From assembly GCA_039984955.1 (NCBI GenBank), contig JBDWTN010000007.1, forward strand, positions 1,558,501-1,622,500: a stretch of 64,000 nucleotides of DNA, given 5' to 3'. Below, piece after piece: positions 23,104 to 31,651 of the stretch. A program made the position numbers and the translations under genes. Numbering within the stretch: position 1 is the first letter of the stretch; each line of letters begins with the position of its first letter. Source of the stretch: Marinobacter alexandrii (lineage in GTDB: Bacteria > Bacteroidota > Bacteroidia > Cytophagales > Cyclobacteriaceae). The notes below the pieces were generated by a model. It was not told where the DNA came from. It did not search any database and saw nothing but the letters and a program-made list of their open reading frames with translations.

Positions 23104-24729
23104 TTAACCAAGAAAAGGATATCTGTAATCAGTAGGGGAAACAAAAGTTTCTTTAATGGTTCTTGCACTAACCCAACGCATGAGGTTCATCATTGCTCCC
23201 GCTTTATCGTTTGTGCCAGAACCTCGCGCACCACCAAATGGCTGTTGGCCTACTACAGCCCCTGTAGGTTTATCGTTGATGTAAAAATTACCTGCTGCGT
23301 TTCTTAGTTTTTTAGTAGCAACGTCCACTGCGTATCTATCCTTACTGAAAATAGCTCCGGTTAGTGCATAAGGAGATGTCTCGTCCACGATACTTAAGAT
23401 TTCCTCAAACTTATCTGCATCATATACATGAATGGTAAGCACTGGTCCAAAAATCTCCTCACACATTGTTGTGTACTTAGGGTCTTTCGCTACAAAAACT
23501 GTCGGCTCAACGAACCATCCTTTAGTGTCATCATAATTGCCTCCAGCAACTAATTCTACATCTTTATCGGTTTTTGCTTGCTCTATGTAACCCGAGATCT
23601 TTTTGAACGCAACACCATCTATCACAGCATTTACAAAGTTTGACGGATCTTCAGGAGAGCCCATTTTGATTGATTTTAAATCTTCAATCATGTATTTCTT
23701 AACATCTTCCCAAATGTTTGATGGAATATATGCTCTAGATGCTGCACTGCATTTCTGACCCTGAAACTCAAATGATCCTCTTACTAAGCCAGTAGCCACT
23801 TCTTTTGCATCCGCAGATCTATGAGCTACTACAAAGTCTTTTCCTCCTGTTTCTCCTACTATTCTTGGATACGTTCTATATGAATCAAGATTAGCTCCAA
23901 TGGTTTTCCAAAGTGTTTTAAAAACCCCTGTACTTCCTGTGAAATGAAGTCCTGCAAAATCTCTGTGGTTAAATACGACATCTCCTGCTACAGGACCATC
24001 CACATAGATCAGATTGATTACTCCATCAGGGAGTCCTGCCTTTTTGAAGACTTCCATTATTACTTGTGCCGAATATACTTGTGTATAGCTCGGTTTCCAC
24101 ACAACAGTGTTTCCTAACATTGCTGGAGCCGCTGGGAGGTTTCCCGCAATGGCTGTAAAGTTGAATGGAGTGATGGCGAAAATAAAGCCCTCTAATGGTC
24201 TATACTCCAACCTATTCCATATCCCTTCTGATGATATAGGTTGCTGCATATACAATTCTTGCATAAAAGAAACATTGAACCGAAGGAAGTCAATGAATTC
24301 GCAAGCAGCATCAATCTCTGCCTGATGTACATTTTTTCCTTGACCAAGCATTGTCGCAGCATTCATTTTAGCTCTGTATGGCCCAGCTAATAAGTCAGCC
24401 GCCTTAAGAAAAATGCTAGCACGATTTTCCCAAGACATATTTTCCCAATCTTCTTTGGCAGATAAAGCTGCATCAATGGCCTCTGTGACATGTGAAGCAT
24501 CTCCTTCTGAAAAATGTCCTAAAACATGCTTATGATCATGAGGGCAGGTCATTGCAACCTTATTGTCTGTATGCACCTCTTTGTCACCAATAAACATCGG
24601 AGCATTAACCTGGCTTGCATACATTTCTTTGTATTTAGCCAATAATTCTTCTCGAGCAGGAGTGCCCGGGGCATAGCTCAATATAGGCTCATTGATTGGG
24701 TCTGGTATGAAAAAATTTCCTTTAGGCAT
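23104..24729 (-). CDS. pruA: L-glutamate gamma-semialdehyde dehydrogenase (P5C dehydrogenase)
   Basis: The 541-residue enzyme is a full-length aldehyde dehydrogenase of the P5CDH group. It has IFAITPFNFTAIAGNLPAAP in the NAD-binding domain, VGETGGKDFV with the general-base Glu, and the catalytic Cys in FQGQKCSAASRAYIP. The C-terminal GQQPFGGARGSGTNDKAG loop is typical of the family. It oxidises glutamate semialdehyde to glutamate, the second step of proline breakdown. No proline dehydrogenase domain or gene is attached, so that step is encoded elsewhere. Confidence 0.92.
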   Translation of the reverse strand: MPKGNFFIPDPINEPILSYAPGTPAREELLAKYKEMYASQVNAPMFIGDKEVHTDNKVAMTCPHDHKHVLGHFSEGDASHVTEAIDAALSAKEDWENMSWENRASIFLKAADLLAGPYRAKMNAATMLGQGKNVHQAEIDAACEFIDFLRFNVSFMQELYMQQPISSEGIWNRLEYRPLEGFIFAITPFNFTAIAGNLPAAPAMLGNTVVWKPSYTQVYSAQVIMEVFKKAGLPDGVINLIYVDGPVAGDVVFNHRDFAGLHFTGSTGVFKTLWKTIGANLDSYRTYPRIVGETGGKDFVVAHRSADAKEVATGLVRGSFEFQGQKCSAASRAYIPSNIWEDVKKYMIEDLKSIKMGSPEDPSNFVNAVIDGVAFKKISGYIEQAKTDKDVELVAGGNYDDTKGWFVEPTVFVAKDPKYTTMCEEIFGPVLTIHVYDADKFEEILSIVDETSPYALTGAIFSKDRYAVDVATKKLRNAAGNFYINDKPTGAVVGQQPFGGARGSGTNDKAGAMMNLMRWVSARTIKETFVSPTDYRYPFLG

Positions 24730-24817
24730 GTTGTATACATTTATTTGTTAGGTAAGACAAAACTAAGGTGAATGGTTCAAAATACTAGAGGTAACTAATT
24801 CAATAATCTAGAGGTAA

Positions 24818-25504
24818 CTAGAAAATTTTTAAAAGCTCCATATGGGATTGAATAGTGTAATCTGCTAGTGATTTCTTTCTCCCACTTGGATCGTAGAAGA
24901 CTGTCTTAATACCAAATTCTTGAGCTCCATGAATATCCGTTCTGGGATTATCTCCAATCATCACACTATTTGTTTTGGAGGAACCCGCTTTGCTAAGGGA
25001 GTACTCAAAGATTTCCGGGCTTGGTTTTCTTGAATCTGCACACTCTGATGTCACCATTATGTTAAAGTATTTAGCTATTCCTGAACTACTTAACTTTCTA
25101 TTCTGAGCATCTAGGAATCCATTGGTAATTATGTGTAATTCGTATTTACCTGTTAGGTAATTCAAAGCCGTCAAAGCATCAGGCATGAGATAAGATTTTG
25201 ACGAACAATTTTTCATGAAATAAGCCGAAGCATCTTTAGAATGCTGAGCATCTATCCCAATACTTGAAAAAATTTCATTGAATCTCTCATTCTTGATGTA
25301 CTCGCGATCTATCAGCCCGTCATTGTACTTACCCCACAATTTATCATTCACTTCATAAAACTTGTTGAAAAGTTTTTTCTTCGTTAATCCAGACTTGGAT
25401 AACTCTAGCTGAATGAATATTTCCGATAATGTTTCTTGTGCACTTCGATCATAGTCCCAAAGTGTGTGGTCCAGATCGAAGAAAATGTGCTTCATTCCCT
25501 TCAC
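24818..25504 (-). CDS. YjjG-type HAD nucleotidase
   Basis: The 228-residue HAD phosphatase has motif I FFDLDHTLWDYD, motif II IITNGF, the Lys of motif III in RKPSPEIFEYSL and motif IV MIGDNPRTDIHGA. The DHTLWDYD form of motif I and the C1-type cap (residues about 18-90) match YjjG/YfnB, which hydrolyse pyrimidine nucleoside monophosphates, including non-canonical ones. The start overlaps the stop of the ArsR-type gene by four bases (ATGA), so the two are translationally coupled. Confidence 0.85.
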   Translation of the reverse strand: MKGMKHIFFDLDHTLWDYDRSAQETLSEIFIQLELSKSGLTKKKLFNKFYEVNDKLWGKYNDGLIDREYIKNERFNEIFSSIGIDAQHSKDASAYFMKNCSSKSYLMPDALTALNYLTGKYELHIITNGFLDAQNRKLSSSGIAKYFNIMVTSECADSRKPSPEIFEYSLSKAGSSKTNSVMIGDNPRTDIHGAQEFGIKTVFYDPSGRKKSLADYTIQSHMELLKIF

Positions 25505-25884
25505 CTAATATAATTTTTCGCTTCTATCTTGTTCTTAGCTAAAGCAAGATTTGCGTTCATTGTTTTGTAAACTTCTAAATCCTTTCTCAAAATGAGATCT
25601 TTACTTAGAAATTCAAAAATCTGGCTAACCATATCATAGCCTTCCTCTTTAATACTATAAAACACCCACTGATCATATTTTCTAAAAGTTACCAAACCAG
25701 CATTTTTCAAATACGTTATATGACGGGAAGTTTTTGTTTGTGTAAAGTCAAGTATAGATTCGAGATCAGATATGCAAAGTTCCTCTTGACGATATAAAAG
25801 ATGAATGATGCGTGTACGAGACTCATCTGAGAATGACTTGAAAATCTGGGTGCCATAAGACAAATTGAAATTCTTGAGCCTCAT
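25501..25884 (-). CDS. ArsR-type winged-helix regulator
   Basis: The 127-residue protein has the ArsR winged helix: SDESRTRIIHLLYRQEELCI, recognition region TQTKTSRHITYLKNAGLV and wing FRKYDQWVFYSI. No cysteine or histidine metal-binding pattern like ELCVCDL is complete; ELCISDL has only one Cys, so metal sensing is unlikely. It heads an operon with the YjjG-type nucleotidase and is divergent from the gene at 25954. It is followed by the overlapping ATGA. Confidence 0.85.
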   Translation of the reverse strand: MRLKNFNLSYGTQIFKSFSDESRTRIIHLLYRQEELCISDLESILDFTQTKTSRHITYLKNAGLVTFRKYDQWVFYSIKEEGYDMVSQIFEFLSKDLILRKDLEVYKTMNANLALAKNKIEAKNYIR

Positions 25885-25953
25885 TTTTTAACTACTTTTA
25901 CCGAAGTTAAACTTTTATTGAATAAAACACTTTATTAGTATAAAGAACTTGAT

Positions 25954-26574
25954 TTGAGATATATACTGACATTATCTTTTTTATTTTTTTTAGTTTCGCA
26001 GCTATGCGCCCAAGAGCCGCATGAGAAAGTAATTCAGTTTACAGGAGTTGTATTTGGATCAGATAGTATCTCCGTTGTTCCAGGCACTCATGTGTACATT
26101 CCTAAATCTGGAAGAGGTACAACAACCAATCCCTACGGCTTTTTCTCTCTTCCGGTCCTAGAAGGTGATAGCGTTCTTTTCAGCGCTGTTGGATTTAAAA
26201 GAGCTTATTTCATTGTCCCAAAACATGAAAAGGAAAGTAGTTTTAGAATTATTATCGCTTTAGAGGATGATATCCAGTTTTTAGAAGAAGTGGAAATCAG
26301 ACCTTATCCTTCTGAAAGTATGTTTAAGGAAGCATTGATAACAATGGAACTTCCAGATCAGAAAGAATATGCAAATATCTATCAATGGCTGAATAGCCAG
26401 GTGATGACGGAGGCATATCTAAATTTGCCTGCGTCACCAAATGCTAATCATCAGTATACTATGCAACTGCAAAGACAGTCATATATCAATCGCTACTCAC
26501 CACCTCAAAATCAATTACTTAATCCTTTCGCTTGGTCAAGTTTTATAAACTCTCTCAAGCGAAAGAAAAATTGA
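25954..26574 (+). CDS. Exported protein with carboxypeptidase-like regulatory domain
   Basis: The 206-residue product begins at TTG (25954) with a signal peptide (MRYILTLSFLFFLVSQLCAQ); no ATG is available near the signal. The mature N-terminal half is a CarboxypepD_reg-like beta-sandwich (FTGVVFGSDSISVVPGTHVY, GTTTNPYGFFSLPVLEGDSV, FSAVGFKRAYF). This module is common at the front of TonB-dependent receptors and as short periplasmic proteins. The C-terminal half is helical and uncharacterised. Function unknown. Confidence 0.7.
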   Translation: MRYILTLSFLFFLVSQLCAQEPHEKVIQFTGVVFGSDSISVVPGTHVYIPKSGRGTTTNPYGFFSLPVLEGDSVLFSAVGFKRAYFIVPKHEKESSFRIIIALEDDIQFLEEVEIRPYPSESMFKEALITMELPDQKEYANIYQWLNSQVMTEAYLNLPASPNANHQYTMQLQRQSYINRYSPPQNQLLNPFAWSSFINSLKRKKN

Positions 26575-26590
26575 CTTCTTAGGCATCAGA

Positions 26591-27850
26591 TCATTGTAGT
26601 CCTTGAGCCACCTCTTGCACTTTTCTCCATACTCGGAAAGTATTCTTGTAACAGATTTTCTCAATTTCCTTTGGTGTATAACCTCTTTTGAGCAACTCAT
26701 TTAGTAGGTTAGGGTAGGTTGAGACATCTTTCAGTCCTTTGGGCAATGAATCACCAACACCATCATAATCTGATCCAAATGCTACATAATCAATTCCAAC
26801 TAGGCTAACTACATGATCAATGTGGTCAGCAACTTTCTGAACGTCTTCATATACATCATTATCTATTGCATATTGATTTGCATAGGCAGTATAAACCGAA
26901 TCATCTGAAGATAATCCATTCTCAGCGCGATAATTTGTTAAATCTTCTCGCATTTTATCAAACTTATCCCTGGACTCCTTTGATAAGAAAGTAGATCCAA
27001 AATTGATATGAATCACACCTCCATTTTCAGCTAAAGCATAGATAAGCGTATCTGGCATATTTCGTTCGAATTCTGGTGTGAATCTTCTACAAGAGGAATG
27101 AGAAGCAATGACTGGTGCCTTTGTTAATCTCAAAGCATCAAAAGCAGCACTGTCTGTTACGTGAGAAATATCCACCATAATTCCCCATTTGTTCATCTCA
27201 GCAATTACTTGCTCACCAAAAGGGCTGATCCCATTCCAAGTGTTAAGTGTATCATATGAAGAATCACTTATTTGATTATCCTTTGAATGTGTTAAGGTGA
27301 TATACCGTATTCCTCGATCGAAAAAGTACTTCACATTATTTATATCGTCTTCTATTGGCGCTCCATTTTCCATTCCCATAGGTAGAGAAATCAACCCTTG
27401 ATCAAAATTTACCTCGATATCTGCTGGTGTGTTGGCCATTGCAAACATTGTAGGAAATGTTACTGGAAGTCTAGATACCATATCAATAAGGGAATCAGCA
27501 AAATTCTTAGCTCCGCCTGTTTCTTGATACCCTGCAGGGATATAAATTGACATAAAAGGTGCATCCAACCCCCCTCGTTTTGATTTAGGAAAATCAAAAT
27601 TACCAGTTGTTTCAACTGAAACGTCTTCTACCGTCTTGGTGATCATGAATCCTTTTATATTCATTCTATATGGAAGGTCAACGTGACCATCCACCATGAT
27701 AAAAGTTTTAGCAAGCGAATCAGCAATAGCCATTACCTCCTGATCGGACTTCCCTTCAATACTCCAAGGTTCTTCTGTTGATGTTGAGCATGAAGCGAAT
27801 ATTCCAAGGATGATTGTAAAGGTGAGTGATCTTTTAAGTGAAAAATTCAT
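26591..27850 (-). CDS. Membrane dipeptidase (peptidase M19) lipoprotein
   Basis: The 419-residue product has a lipoprotein signal (lipobox FASC, Cys near residue 21) and a TIM-barrel M19 dipeptidase domain. Zinc-site motifs are MVDGHVDLPYRM (HxD), the Glu in MGMENGAPI, and the His residues in VDISHV and VIASHSSCR. FGSDYDGVGDSLP near the end is the conserved C-terminal motif. The enzyme cleaves dipeptides, sometimes containing D-residues, at the cell envelope. It converges with the gene ending at 26574. Confidence 0.88.
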   Translation of the reverse strand: MNFSLKRSLTFTIILGIFASCSTSTEEPWSIEGKSDQEVMAIADSLAKTFIMVDGHVDLPYRMNIKGFMITKTVEDVSVETTGNFDFPKSKRGGLDAPFMSIYIPAGYQETGGAKNFADSLIDMVSRLPVTFPTMFAMANTPADIEVNFDQGLISLPMGMENGAPIEDDINNVKYFFDRGIRYITLTHSKDNQISDSSYDTLNTWNGISPFGEQVIAEMNKWGIMVDISHVTDSAAFDALRLTKAPVIASHSSCRRFTPEFERNMPDTLIYALAENGGVIHINFGSTFLSKESRDKFDKMREDLTNYRAENGLSSDDSVYTAYANQYAIDNDVYEDVQKVADHIDHVVSLVGIDYVAFGSDYDGVGDSLPKGLKDVSTYPNLLNELLKRGYTPKEIEKICYKNTFRVWRKVQEVAQGLQ

Positions 27851-28004
27851 ATTGTATTTATCCTGTTGATTGATTTCAACAAAAATACCGAATAGGAACT
27901 ACACGGGCAGTCCAACAACAATTCGATTGCCACTGTTACATTTTTTTTTGATATTTTACAACAAATTTGAAGAGCTCACCTACTTCTTATTTGCTTTATA
28001 TTCG

Positions 28005-28034
28005 TTGATTTTTTAAAAAAATGTGGCATTTTTG
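28005..28034 (+). promoter_or_regulatory. Possible Bacteroidota-type promoter
   Basis: TTG (28005-28007), 19 bases, then CATTTTTG (28027-28034), which matches TAnnTTTG in seven of eight positions. It lies 36 bases before the ATG at 28070. Confidence 0.45.
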
Positions 28035-28069
28035 TACTAGGAGTTTTTTCCGACTAATAAATAGACGCT

Positions 28070-28804
28070 ATGACTGACCCTATTTCACCTGAACTACTTA
28101 GCAACTGGAACACCTACGGAGGATACCTAGCCATGGCCGTGGCTGGTGTTGGTTTATTAATTCTGTTAGGCCATTATTTAAAGTTGCTGGCTACCAGTGA
28201 TTATAAAACAAGATATGACTACATCAATATGCATGAAATAAACATGCTATGGAATGGAGCATTATTAATTATAATCGGAGGCACACTCTTTTTCAATACT
28301 CTTTTTGCTGAGTCTACTTGGTTATGGTTTTTCGTGAGACTCTTTATGAGTTCCATGTTTGCAGTAATCCTTGGAGTAATTATTCAAAACGTTTTGAAAT
28401 TTTACTATCCATTCTTTATCGAAAAGCGTCTTAAGAAATTAAGATTCACGCCAAGAACTTCTCCTGATGGAAAGAAAATGAAGCTTCTCAGTGAGGAAGA
28501 GGAAGATGTTTACCTCGATGAAGGTATGCAAGCTGAAGAAGATGCATTCTCAGTAGATTATGATGTTTGGATTGACGAAGAGTCAGGATTCACAAAAATC
28601 GAAAAATACAACGGTAGACTGCATGCACTTCAGTGTAATAACTGTAACTACCAGACTTTAAAAGTTGATAGAGAAGAAATTATTCAAACTGCTTCTGAAG
28701 CTGAAGAAGGAGAGTTGATGAAATATTATGCTTGTGGGTATTGTGGGCATAAAGAAAGAAAGTCTTTCAAGATTGCAAGATTGAAAGAAGGAGAATCGGT
28801 TTAG
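28070..28804 (+). CDS. Membrane protein with C-terminal zinc ribbon, unknown
   Basis: I do not recognise a family. The 244-residue protein has three predicted transmembrane helices: YLAMAVAGVGLLILLGHYL, LWNGALLIIIGGTLFFNTLF and WLWFFVRLFMSSMFAVILGV. An acidic linker follows (LLSEEEEDVYLDEGMQAEED), then a cytoplasmic C-terminal domain with paired cysteines (QCNNCNYQTLKV and YACGYCGHKERKSF) that should bind zinc. The ribbon may contact nucleic acid or protein. It is a single-gene unit with its own promoter candidate and a terminator. Confidence 0.7.
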   Translation: MTDPISPELLSNWNTYGGYLAMAVAGVGLLILLGHYLKLLATSDYKTRYDYINMHEINMLWNGALLIIIGGTLFFNTLFAESTWLWFFVRLFMSSMFAVILGVIIQNVLKFYYPFFIEKRLKKLRFTPRTSPDGKKMKLLSEEEEDVYLDEGMQAEEDAFSVDYDVWIDEESGFTKIEKYNGRLHALQCNNCNYQTLKVDREEIIQTASEAEEGELMKYYACGYCGHKERKSFKIARLKEGESV

Positions 28805-28830
28805 TTGCGGATTCACAAATAATAAAAACA

Positions 28831-28858
28831 AAAAACCTGGCTTAGTCAGGTTTTTTTT
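28831..28858. terminator. Bidirectional terminator between convergent genes
   Basis: AAAACCTG pairs with CAGGTTTT around GCTTAGT. The stem is flanked by A-rich DNA on the left and eight Ts on the right. It can serve the + gene ending at 28804 and the - gene ending at 28862. Confidence 0.8.
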
Positions 28859-28861
28859 GTT

Positions 28862-30289
28862 TTAAAGCTTAATGCAAACATTCTGAGGTTCAGAAAAAAA
28901 CCTGAGTGCTTCGTTCCCTCCCTCTCTTCCAATTCCGGAATCCTTCATTCCACCAAAAGGAGTTCTTAAATCACGCACTAACCAGCAGTTGACCCAGATA
29001 ATGCCCGATTGAACTGCATGCGATACTCGATGGGCTCTTTTGAGATCAGAAGTCCAAATAGTACATGAAAGTCCATATCGCGTAGAATTTGCTATATCAA
29101 TTGCCTCTTCTTCATTTTTAAATTTATTCAAGGTCACAACAGGCCCAAAAATCTCTTCTTGATTTGTTCTGCAGTTTTTATCTAATCCTTCAATAACTGT
29201 TGGCTCATAATAAAATCCTTCTCGAGCGATTCTATTTCCACCATGCAAGACCTTACCTCCTTCTTCTTTGGCCAATAGAACATACGAGTCTACTTTATTT
29301 AGATGATCTTCTGAAACGAGTGCACCCATGATAGATTTAGCATTCATAGGATCACCGACAACTATTTTTTCACACTCTTTCAAGAACCTGGCTTTAAACT
29401 CATCATAAATTGAATCCTCGACAAGGATACGTGACCCACAGAGACATATTTCTCCTTGATTAGTAAAAGAGCTTTTTACACTTGTTTTTACGGCTTCATC
29501 CAGATCACAATCCGCAAAAATGATGTTCGGATTTTTTCCTCCAAGTTCCAGTGATACTTTCTTGAATTGTTGAGATGCCGTGGCACCAACTATTCTTCCG
29601 GTAGCTGTACCTCCTGTAAATGAAATTGCCTTTGTCACTTCATGTTCAACAATTGCCTGGCCAATACTTTTACCTTCTCCATGCAAAATGTTCAATACTC
29701 CGTTTGGCATTCCAGCATCTTTGCTAAGTTTTCCAAGCAAAAAGGCAGTCATTGGTGTGAGTTCTGAAGGTTTTGCAATAACACAATTTCCCATGGCCAA
29801 AGCAGGGGCAATCTTCCAAGAAAAAAGATATAACGGCAAATTCCACGGTGATATACAACCAACGATACCGACGGGTGACCTTCTAGTATAATTCACCATG
29901 AAACCCTCTGAAACCTGCGCCTCCGAAGAAAAATTGACAATTGCTGAAGCATAAAATCTAAAATTCGCGCTCGCTCTGGGTATATCCACGGCCTTTGCTA
30001 ACCATAAAGGTTTCCCATTATCACGACTCTCCATGAGTGCTAAATCATCAAGATTATAATCAATTAGATCTGCAAGCTTGTGGAGAATTCTACTTCTCTT
30101 ATCAACAGCCATGCGACTCCAGACAGGAAAGGCTTCTTTACTAGCTTCAACAGCTAGATCCAGATCCTCTTGTGTTGAATTTGGAACCTGGGCAAAGACT
30201 TTTCCAGTGCCTGGTTCTATGTTTTCAATATAATCACCTTTGATAGGATCTCTATATTCCCCATTTACGAAGTTTTGAATCTTTTGCAT
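28862..30289 (-). CDS. 2-aminomuconate/2-hydroxymuconate semialdehyde dehydrogenase
   Basis: The 475-residue aldehyde dehydrogenase has SPWNLPLYLFSWKIAPALAM, the general-base Glu in SLELGGKNPN, and the catalytic Cys in NQGEICLCGSR. The C-terminal VNCWLVRDLRTPFGGMKDSG signature is that of the ALDH8/AMSDH group. I chose ATG 30289, four bases after the SDR stop; a longer start at 30322 would overlap the SDR gene. It oxidises the ring-opened 2-aminomuconate semialdehyde in the kynurenine route, which fits the divergent HAAO-KynU-KMO genes. Confidence 0.88.
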   Translation of the reverse strand: MQKIQNFVNGEYRDPIKGDYIENIEPGTGKVFAQVPNSTQEDLDLAVEASKEAFPVWSRMAVDKRSRILHKLADLIDYNLDDLALMESRDNGKPLWLAKAVDIPRASANFRFYASAIVNFSSEAQVSEGFMVNYTRRSPVGIVGCISPWNLPLYLFSWKIAPALAMGNCVIAKPSELTPMTAFLLGKLSKDAGMPNGVLNILHGEGKSIGQAIVEHEVTKAISFTGGTATGRIVGATASQQFKKVSLELGGKNPNIIFADCDLDEAVKTSVKSSFTNQGEICLCGSRILVEDSIYDEFKARFLKECEKIVVGDPMNAKSIMGALVSEDHLNKVDSYVLLAKEEGGKVLHGGNRIAREGFYYEPTVIEGLDKNCRTNQEEIFGPVVTLNKFKNEEEAIDIANSTRYGLSCTIWTSDLKRAHRVSHAVQSGIIWVNCWLVRDLRTPFGGMKDSGIGREGGNEALRFFSEPQNVCIKL

Positions 30290-30293
30290 TTTA

Positions 30294-31070
30294 TTATATT
30301 GATCCTGTTCTACCTCCGTCAATTCTTAAGCTAGTCCCGTTAATATATGCGCCGCTAGGACTACATAGTAAGGCTGCATAAGCTGCAATTTCAGAAGCTT
30401 CTCCAAATCTACCTGCAGGTATCATTTTCTTCATACCTTCTTCGATTTCCATTTCGGTCTTACCCAAATTCTTAGATTTTCCGGCAATAAGGCTTTCAAT
30501 GCGAGCCGTATTGATAAAGCCTGGAAGAATATTATTAACCGTAATACCATATTGACCAAGCTCACTCGCCAGGGTTTTGGACCATGAAGCCATAGCTCCT
30601 CTCACTGTATTACTAACTCCTAACCCAACAATCGGAATTTTCACTGATGTGGAGATTATATTAACTACTCTACCGTAATTAGTTTTTTTCATTCCAGGTA
30701 GCAGGGCTTGGACAAGTAAATGGCTTACGTTCAAATGTCTATTCATTGCCACCTCAAAATCCAATAAATCAGCTTCCGCCAGAAGGCCAGGTGCTGGTCC
30801 CCCAGAATTATTCACCAAAATATGATAATCGCCATTCTTAAGCCCTTCTTTCACCTTCGTCTTTACAGCATCCAGGTCATCAAAATCTGCTACCAAGTAG
30901 TCATGGTCTCCTGGCGCTAGTTCTTGAAGAGCCTCTTTCAAAGAATCTTCATTCCGTGCAAAAAGAGTAACTCGCGACCCTAATGAGCTCAATTCCTTTG
31001 CTATCGCCAATCCCATTCCTTGAGAGCTTCCACAAACCAAAGCTCTTTTACCTTTAAGGTCTAAATCCAT
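30294..31070 (-). CDS. SDR-family oxidoreductase with altered catalytic Tyr/Lys
   Basis: The 258-residue Rossmann-fold protein has the NAD(P)-binding GSSQGMGLAIAKEL motif, the structural NNSGG and the catalytic-Ser region NIISTSVKIP. Where classical SDRs have YxxxK it reads SNTVR (GLGVSNTVRGAMASWSK), so the catalytic Tyr and Lys are replaced by Ser and Arg. A subgroup of bacterial SDRs shares this. Activity may be altered or use another mechanism. It is first in an operon with the aminomuconate-semialdehyde dehydrogenase and divergent (41 bases) from the HAAO gene, so it probably belongs to tryptophan/kynurenine breakdown. Confidence 0.85.
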   Translation of the reverse strand: MDLDLKGKRALVCGSSQGMGLAIAKELSSLGSRVTLFARNEDSLKEALQELAPGDHDYLVADFDDLDAVKTKVKEGLKNGDYHILVNNSGGPAPGLLAEADLLDFEVAMNRHLNVSHLLVQALLPGMKKTNYGRVVNIISTSVKIPIVGLGVSNTVRGAMASWSKTLASELGQYGITVNNILPGFINTARIESLIAGKSKNLGKTEMEIEEGMKKMIPAGRFGEASEIAAYAALLCSPSGAYINGTSLRIDGGRTGSI

Positions 31071-31111
31071 AAATTCTTTCTAACTTTTCTTCAAAAATAA
31101 ACATCTCTAAC

Positions 31112-31642
31112 ATGGCGATACAAAGACCTTTCAATCTACAAAAATGGATTGAAGAAAATCGTAACCTCTTAAAGCCCCCTGTTGGCAATAAGAATCTATA
31201 TACGGAAGCTGGAGATTACATCGTAATGATTGTAGGTGGCCCTAATGCTAGAAAAGATTATCACTACAACGAAACAGAGGAGCTATTTTATCAACTCGAA
31301 GGTGATATCGAAGTTACTATTCAGGAAGATGGTAAGGCAGTCAAGATTCCAATAAAAGAAGGGGAAATGTATTTACACCCTGCAAAAGTTCCTCACTCTC
31401 CCGCCAGACCTGAAAATACGGTTGGACTAGTCATCGAAAGAAAACGTGAATCGGGTCACACCGACGGTCTTATGTGGTTTTGTGATAACTGTAATAACAA
31501 ATTACATGACACTTATTTCAATCTTGAAGATGTTGAAAAAGATTTTCAGCCAAGATTTCGAGAATTTTTCAATTCTGAAGAGTTAAGAACTTGCGATAAT
31601 TGCGGAGAAACCATGGAAACAGATCCAAGATTCACAGACTAA
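31112..31642 (+). CDS. nbaC: 3-hydroxyanthranilate 3,4-dioxygenase
   Basis: The 176-residue cupin enzyme has iron-ligand motifs in YHYNETEELFYQLEGDIEV and GEMYLHPAKVPHSPARP. A C-terminal rubredoxin-like pair of CxxC knuckles (WFCDNCNNKL and RTCDNCGETM) is typical of the bacterial form. It opens the ring of 3-hydroxyanthranilate. Length matches the bacterial family (about 175). The kynureninase gene starts 9 bases after its stop, so it leads a three-gene catabolic operon. Confidence 0.93.
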   Translation: MAIQRPFNLQKWIEENRNLLKPPVGNKNLYTEAGDYIVMIVGGPNARKDYHYNETEELFYQLEGDIEVTIQEDGKAVKIPIKEGEMYLHPAKVPHSPARPENTVGLVIERKRESGHTDGLMWFCDNCNNKLHDTYFNLEDVEKDFQPRFREFFNSEELRTCDNCGETMETDPRFTD

Positions 31643-31651
31643 ACTTACATT

